Of a DNA stretch of 64,000 bases, positions 58,201 to 64,000 are shown piece after piece. The notes under the pieces are model-generated. The model searched no databases. It saw nothing but the letters and a program-made list of their open reading frames with translations, and had not been told where the DNA came from. This DNA is from Anthoceros angustus. Taxonomy: Eukaryota; Streptophyta; Anthocerotopsida; Anthocerotales; Anthocerotaceae. Each line of letters opens with the position of its first letter. The first letter of the stretch is position 1. Where the stretch lies: assembly GCA_010909165.1 (NCBI GenBank), contig MU008163.1:930001-994000 (forward strand). The letters run 5' to 3'. The translations under genes were made by a program, and so were the position numbers.

Positions 58201-60485
58201 ACATTTGATGATCCTAATCCCTTCCTTTCCTTGTCCCTACTCCTCGTGTTCCTTGTTGACCCCATGCTGCGGAGGAGGAGGAGCCTCTTCCACCTTCATC
58301 CGATCCCCTTGAGGCCATTTCGGAAGATGCTATACCTCCTGTTCAAGATGATAATGATCGGTTGGGCGGTAATCAAGAAATGGATCCCTTAGAACAAGAA
58401 GATGAACCAGTTCTGTGGAAGACACACGCACTGGTACAACCTTAGATCACGTCCACTCATCTCGGCCCTGCTGGTTGGAAAGAACCCCTTTGGGATACCT
58501 TGCTATTTTTCCCGATTCTAATTCTCCCAGTCCCTTTATAATCAAGGCATGTATGCACCACAGACTTAGAAGAGCCTCTTACCCTAAAACAAGCCTTCTC
58601 TTCTCCTCCAAACATCTATGGAAGGAAGTCGTAGATTCGAGTATAATTCCCTCATTAGTAATTCTACATGGGAATTAGTTGAACCTCCTAAGGGTAGAAA
58701 AATAGTAACCAGCAAATGGGTATTTAAGATAAAGAGAAAGGAGATGGATCCGTGGAAAGGTATAAAGCACGTCTAGTTGCTAGAGGTTTTACCCAAATCC
58801 GGACTAGACTATATACCTTGGGCCACTTATGCTCACTGTAGCCAAGTTTGCCACTCTTCGCATGATCTTCGCTATATGTGCCCAGACGATCTTGAACTTC
58901 ATATGATGGATGTGAAGACACATATTTGTATGGGCGCTTGAAGAAGAAATATACATGAAGCAACGAGGGTTATGAAGTAAAAGGCAAGGAGCATTTAGTA
59001 TGTAAATTGATCAAGGGTCTATATGGACTCAAACAATCCGGCAAAAATTGGAACTTGACCATCCATATACAACTCTCGAATAAGGGATTTAAGCAAAGTA
59101 AAGGCGATGCTTGCTTATATATTTACCTTAAGGAAATGATATATTTACCTTCTATTATCGTCGATGACGTCTTTATGGCAACAAACTCTCTTATTCTCCT
59201 AGTGAGATAAAGCATGGCTTGGACATTATATGAAATGACCGACAGGAGAAATGAATTATGCACTTGGTGTAAATATTATCCGCGATAGGAGTAATAAAAA
59301 GTGAGCATAGTTCAAACCAAGTATATAAAGGAGAGTTTAGCAAAATTTGGAATGGAAGATGCAAAGCACTGCACCACACCTTTTGCTAGTGGCATACTCG
59401 ATATGAGTCCTAAGAGTGCTCAAGAGAAAATGGAGATGGCATCCGTCCCATATCGACATGCAGGCACTCTCATATATTTAAGCAATTTTACTAGACACGA
59501 TATTTCTTTTGAAGTCGGTTCACCTCGCAGTTTTGGAGAACCACAGACATCAACGGATGTCGGTTAAGCGTATTTTCGATACCTTAAAGGGACTATGCAA
59601 AGCGGTGACATTTAAGCATACACCAGCAATCAAAACATTAACACTTACGGCATATGCCGATCGATTATCTTGGTGATCACGATACTCGAAATCCGTATCG
59701 GGTTATGTTTTACTTCTTGGAGGAGCTCCAATATCATGGTCGAGTAAGAAACGACCTACCATTGCCTTGTCTAATCTTGAATCAATATAGAGTACTAACA
59801 TCTATTTCCAAGGATATAGTATGGTCTAGGCTAATTTTGAGTGAACTTAATCACCCTCAAAAAACATCTCTTTTAGTGATAGTCGGGCGCCATAGCACTT
59901 GCTAGAAACCCTTTTCCATTCCAACCAAACACATAAGAGTATCACTATATCAGAGAAGTTGGAAGATAACACTATAGATATCACTTATATACCAACACAA
60001 AACAATCCAGCTGATTTGTTAACTAAGTCATTAGGAGAGATTTGCATTTAAGACACATGAAAATGTTAGGTATTCAAGAGGTTTAAGTCGCTAGCTAGTA
60101 TGTGTCAATGTATTTTCTATAGTCCACACATCTTGTCTAGCATAGAAATTTCCTCTCCTAACTCTATGTAGTCCTCAACTGCATCGCTTATCCTCTCTTT
60201 CTAATACCCGTAAGGATCCTACAATACACACCATGGGTTATAAAGTGAAAATGATGAAAAGATAGTACTTAAGTCGTTAGGTTACTTCGTACAAGTGTTT
60301 GGTGTGTCCTTCATATTTTTCACATGGGAAGCACTTAACCACACCATCTTAATCCCTCTCTTTTCACATACATACTCCATGGGAACTTCATGGTCATCCT
60401 TTCCTCCGGAAGAACCAAGTAGGTTGCCTTGCATAAGTTTCCGGTGGCGGTAGGAACTAGGAATTTTCCTTTTGCACTTGCTCTC
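55222..60485 (+). pseudogene. copia gag-pol, internal copy B
   Basis: Same order as copy A. Better preserved in some places: zinc knuckle CNWCRIPNHMEKDC (56748-56790), protease RYLDSGATSHICYNKSYFQS with the DSG triad (56900-56960), integrase N-terminus with WHCRLGHPNSQKLTRMSKET (about 57325-57385) and RT IIVDDVFMATNS, where YVDD reads IVDD (59155-59190). Worse in others: the integrase core around 57660-57970 has lost several short blocks, and RNase H DADYAGD reads DRLSW. Neither copy encodes a full polyprotein as given, but at nearly every break one of the two copies keeps the frame. Confidence 0.92.
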
Positions 60486-61980
60486 TCTTGAGTAGGTCGA
60501 GGGTAGGGCAAATCTCACATGGCTTGTGCCCACACTCTTATCTACACCGCAAAATAGCGAGATATTATTAGGAAAATGTTAGTTTAGTTTACGGTTTTTG
60601 GTATCATCTTTCCTACTCACTCCTTGGCTCTTCTTGTCGCTATTACATCCTCTATGCCATTTACACAAGGATGTGATCTCGGCTTGGCTACCCTCACAAA
60701 TAACCTTGAGGGTCTTCCGGTTTTATAGAGTCCTCGACTCTTCCGAATCTTCATTCATTTTGAAGTCATCATATTCGGCCTCGTTGGTGATCTTGGCTTT
60801 ATCGGATTATCTACATCCATATTTATTAGCATTTTATGCACTCAAAATTTTATGCAATTTATTTTGCAATTTATTGACTTACGATAACTTTGACTTCTCT
60901 CACAACGACCTTGGATTTTTCCACAGTCACGCAGGATATCATCCTCTTCGCCGGGTATGTCTTCACTCTTTGCAATAGGTTGATTTGTGAGAAATTGATC
61001 TTGAAGTTTGGGTCATCCGGTTCCTCCCAAGATCCGATAATGTCGGTACAACTTCATCCGGTACCACAAGTGGTGTGCACGGGCTGCCGTTTTCCTTCTT
61101 TCTTTCTTGGCAAGTATCCTCCTTGGCCACCAAGTGCTTGTTTGATTTTATGTTTCGGCACGCCTCCACCGTGGGGAGCACGGACCCTCCACTCGGCGTC
61201 AAGCTGCGTATATTTATCAAGCAACTCCAGCAATTTATTTAGCAATTTTTCAGCAATTTATTTCAATTTAGCAGCATATAAATCCAGCAAATATTTCAAA
61301 ATTTGATTCGAGGCGAGCACCTTCTTTATGCGCGGCTGGATTCTGGCCAAATTTTCGCTATTTTTCACCGATCTTGCAGCAGTTAGCGCCGAGACTTGAT
61401 CGCGGTGGATCATAGGATCGTCTAAAGCAAGCGAAATTTTTGTGGAGTGATCTCTGGCGGATCGGATCTGTGCATTTGGTGGATAAGCCTTGTGGATAAG
61501 CCGGATGGCCGCAATTTGGATGGTGGCTGGATGGCGCGAGGTCGATGGCGCGAGGCCGGATGGATGTGGATGGCGCGGCAGGATGGCGGCCCGCCGATCG
61601 AGATCGAGGCGGATCCGAGGATTGAGGCACCCGAGGTGCGCGGAGCCGCGGGGAGAAGACGTTTTGTCTCCCCCGTTCGTAAACCGCCGGGCCGCGGTAA
61701 ATGACGCGACCGGCCGCGTTCTGGCAGGCGGAGGGGCCGTTCGGGCTGTTATAGGCCGAAATGGGCCTATCTGTTTTAGCTTTTATTTATAGGCCATTTT
61801 GTGGCCGTCTATTTTTTTCATTTTCTTTATGCCTATATTAAGTCCTTATTTATGACTTGATTATATGTTAGATGCTTAAGTTTGTAAGACCTTTTTTAAG
61901 CAGATAACTTTAGGTTTAGTGGGAGCCTATTTAACATTTAGGCCTCATTTTAAAGGCTAAACTTCACCCCTATATTCATA
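60486..61980 (+). other. 3' noncoding region of the 12.6 kb element, with a GC-rich block
   Basis: Present once, between copy B and the 3' LTR. 60486-61440 is AT-rich and partly repeats short words (CAGCAATTTA, 61226-61290). 61440-61760 is abruptly GC-rich (GGATGGCGCGAGG-type text, GATGGC and GGATGGATGTGGATGGCGCG) and then returns to AT-rich. Open frames there show no family. Confidence 0.5.
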
Positions 61981-61991
61981 GTGAGTGGGAG
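61981..61991 (+). promoter_or_regulatory. polypurine tract of the 12.6 kb element
   Basis: GTGAGTGGGAG immediately before the 3' LTR, nearly the same as that of the element at 21809-26351. Confidence 0.8.
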
Positions 61992-62248
61992 TGATGAAAT
62001 AGGTCTAGATTAGGGCACTATTCATTAGGGCCTCATAACTTAAACATTATTATTTACCTAGGGTTATTTAGGTAGTTAGTAGTTATATTAGTTATGTGGT
62101 TACAACAACTTATGGTTGCAATTACTTATGGTTGCAACCACTTGTAGTTGTAACCACCCTTCTGACCCTATTTAAAGGCTTGTACTTTACTCATTAAACA
62201 CTTACATTGTTTTTCTTCTTCTAATCTAAGAGCTACAGATTCTCATCA
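61992..62248 (+). repeat. 3' LTR of the 12.6 kb element
   Basis: 257 bp, very similar to the 5' LTR; differences include GCTACAGATTC against GCTCTGATTC and ACCCTTCTGACC against ACCCAACTACCAGCC. Confidence 0.93.
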
Positions 62249-62329
62249 AGTACCAAGTCCCATGATGGAAAATTTATGTCCTTAGAATTTCCGTCCTTAG
62301 TGGACTTCATTCAATATGCTTCTTCTTCT

Positions 62330-62700
62330 ATCGGACGAGGTATTAGGTTCTTCTTGTTCGAACGGACAACTTTCGTAAAACCAAGGGTCTCTCCGTCAAT
62401 CTGTGCAAGACCAAGATCATGCGGTTCAACTCCCAACTTTCGTAAAACCAAGGGTCTCTCCGTCAATCTGTGCAAGACCAAGATCATGCGGTTCAACTCC
62501 CAGGATTACGAGGGTGAGTGCAAATTCTATTAGGATGGTCAAGAGGTGGAGATGGTATGTTCCTATACGTATCTCGGTGTCACTATTTCTGGCCCCAAGC
62601 TCAATTGGACCTCAGTCTATTGCCGCTTCTTGCGCTACCAAGGGGATGGGCTCTGTTTGTGCTTTATGTCGTGCTTCGTCCAGACTCGAGGAGTTTCGTG
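62330..62700 (+). pseudogene. LINE reverse transcriptase fragment
   Basis: Plus strand: KGLSVNLCKTKIMRFNSQDY, EGECKFYWDGQEVEMVCSYT, YLGVTISGPKLNWTS, then a frame change. This is the part of a non-LTR RT after the YADD box (family L-x-VN-x-x-KTK-x-(M/V)-x-F and YLG). A 67 bp unit containing CCAAGGGTCTCTCCGTCAAT is present twice in tandem (62367-62433, 62434-62500). Confidence 0.85.
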
Positions 62701-63650
62701 TCAACAATTATATTTATGTCCACTTAAGGGTGGAAAGAATTGTATGATTTTTCTTTTGAGAAACGTATAAACGAGGAACATAAATAAAGTTTGAATACAA
62801 AATATTAAGCACCCCATTTGAATGAGAGTGGCATAGCATGTGGCCATTGGAGTGAGGGCCTCTAGCATACGAGACTTAAGCGCTATGATCCCTAATCCTG
62901 TACTGCAAGATTCTCTTTCTCAAATTTATATCGTGCGCTCTTAAATTTATGTTGGACGTTTTCAACAACTTTGTTTATGTTTGAAATAGGGAGCAACCAA
63001 TTTCCTGACCCACATTCTATTTATGTTTGAAAAAAAGGAAGACGAATTACCTGTCTTTGATCTAAAAAAGAAACCAGTTACCTCTCTAAGAAGATGAAAT
63101 GTCCCAGACCTACAAGAAGATGAAATGTCCCAGACCTACAAGAAGATGAAATGTCCCAGACCTACAAGAAGATGAAATGTCCCAGATCTACAAGAAGATG
63201 AAATGTCCCAAACCTACAAGGAGATGAAATGTCCCAGACCTACAAGAAGATGAAATGTCCCAAACCTAAAAGAGAGACCAATTACCTATCCAAGAATATG
63301 AAGATAATGTCATCCGCATTAAGTGGGGGCATTGTGAGGTTTGAACTCGCATTCTCTGGGTCGGAATTGAAGAAGAAGGAGGAGGAGCAGCGACTAATTT
63401 CCTGACCCACATCCTATTTATGTTTGAAAAAAAGGAAGACGAATTACCTGTCCCAGATCTAACAAAAGAGACTAGTTACCTCTCCAAGAAGATGAAAATA
63501 CTGTCAACCGCGTTAAGTGGGGGCATTGTGAAGTCTGAACTCGCATCCTTTGAATCGGAATTGAAGAAGAAGGAGGAGGAGGAGGAAGTATCTTAGACCC
63601 AGCGTACCACTAGACCAATAACAACAACTTTAAATTATTTATATCCACTA
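62700..63650. repeat. dispersed repeat family, two or three blocks
   Basis: 62700-62900 resembles 32640-32840. Two further blocks, 63000-63075 with 63300-63375 and 63395-63455 with 63510-63585, are copies of each other: TTTCCTGACCCACAT-x-CTATTTATG, GGAAGACGAATTACCTGTC, GCGTTAAGTGGGGGCATTGTG. AGGTTTGAACTCGCAT (63336) resembles a pol III B box, so a SINE-like origin is possible. Confidence 0.6.
63091..63272. repeat. 26 bp tandem repeat, seven copies
   Basis: AAGATGAAATGTCCCAGACC-TACAAG, seven units from 63091, with small changes (AGATCTA, AAACCTA, GGAGATG). Confidence 0.95.
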
Positions 63651-63793
63651 AAAATGGAAGGACCATCTTGGGATAGAGATAGTACAGCGTAAAAGAGGGG
63701 AAAACCAAATACATGTACGTACGTTTGAGCTAGAAAGACAGTAACAGTTTGAGATAAAAAAGGAGGAAAAAGAAGAAAAAAAGGAGGCGAAAC

Positions 63794-64000
63794 CTATAAG
63801 GAGTCTAATAAAGCCTGCCGACGGTCAAAAAGCTCAGAGAGACAAAGTCCAGAGAGCTTGGGAATATGAAAAGAGAAGAATCTGCGCAAGGAAAAACCAG
63901 CACACTGGAAAAGAAGAGTGTAACGAGCCCGAATATCAGCATAGGCAGGAGAATAGAAGAGAAAATGCGATTCAGATTCAGGGTCCAAGGAGCTGAGCTT
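63794..64000 (-). CDS. LINE-type reverse transcriptase C-terminus, partial at the window edge
   Basis: The minus strand enters from beyond 64000 and reads LDPESESHFLFYSPAYADIR, ARYTLLF, ending SELFDRRQALLDSL. The pattern E-S-x-x-H-F-L-(F/L)-x-(C/S)-P-x-Y-x-x-x-R is the C-terminal zinc-finger region of many non-LTR RT proteins; the usual Cys before Pro is Ser here. Completeness cannot be judged. Confidence 0.6.
   Translation of the reverse strand, partial: KLSSLDPESESHFLFYSPAYADIRARYTLLFQCAGFSLRRFFSFHIPKLSGLCLSELFDRRQALLDSL

Larger units (their letters stand above)
49635..62248 (+). mobile_element. 12.6 kb Ty1/copia element with duplicated internal region
   Basis: LTRs at 49635-49894 (260 bp) and 61992-62248 (257 bp) have TGATGA...TCATCA ends and are flanked by the target duplication AGTAC (49630-49634 and 62249-62253). 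A tRNA-Met primer site follows the 5' LTR and a purine tract (GTGAGTGGGAG) precedes the 3' LTR. Between them the gag-pol region occurs twice in tandem, 49921-55221 and 55222 to about 60485 (period 5301 bp), with no LTR at the junction. The last 1.5 kb before the 3' LTR is present once. Confidence 0.93.

Overview
This looks like nuclear DNA of a land plant, most likely a seedless one (fern, lycophyte or bryophyte grade). Pointers are PLS-class PPR editing-factor genes in several copies, a 4-coumarate:CoA-ligase-like locus, a phytocyanin, a plant natriuretic peptide/EG45 gene, spliced cytosolic ribosomal protein S13, Ty1/copia elements primed by initiator tRNA-Met, and a mitochondrial nad4/group II intron insertion. 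I cannot name the species. The window is mostly mobile elements and degenerate duplicates; only a few genes look intact.

Layout. 1-5196 is a diverged copy of 25290-30578: the 5' end of a copia element, the 3' half of the 4CL-like gene it landed in, and a minus-strand PPR gene. In the first copy part of the PPR gene is replaced by a piece of an ABCG transporter gene. 5770-6600 is minisatellite and low-complexity DNA. 6620-11254 is an unrecognised minus-strand coding unit split by a complete 3.3 kb LTR element (TSD CCTGC). 11840-14345 is a decayed non-LTR retrotransposon, 14462-17225 a minus-strand copia pol broken by a CACTA-like insertion, 17255-17720 a Ty3/gypsy protease scrap. 18761-19552 is an unrecognised ORF, followed by AT-rich tandem repeats. 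20690-27320 is the 4CL-like pseudogene with a complete copia element (21809-26351, TSD GATTT). 28333-30380 is the best PPR copy.

30769-31730 is the five-exon RPS13 gene, the clearest functional gene. 32870-34640 is mitochondrial DNA in the nucleus: a nad4 exon, a large inverted repeat and a group II intron domain V. 36590-37388 encodes a protein with the p20 and p10 landmarks of an animal-type caspase (His in NAHGG, Cys in INACRG), not a metacaspase; it is split by two frame changes. 39788-40395 is a secreted EG45/PNP-like protein, 42548-44121 a uclacyanin-like protein with a long proline-rich tail, 44810-46620 a third PPR copy.

From 47000 onward the sequence is LINE fragments, minisatellites and a 12.6 kb LTR element (49635-62248, TSD AGTAC) that has one LTR at each end but two tandem copies of its internal gag-pol region. 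The window ends inside another LINE-type reverse transcriptase gene.

The duplicated elements let copies be compared base by base. Many differences are 1-3 base changes that turn CAG or CTG into CG, including in three tRNA primer-binding sites. This suggests that some of the apparent frameshifts in the elements are sequencing or consensus errors at CHG-methylated cytosines rather than real mutations.
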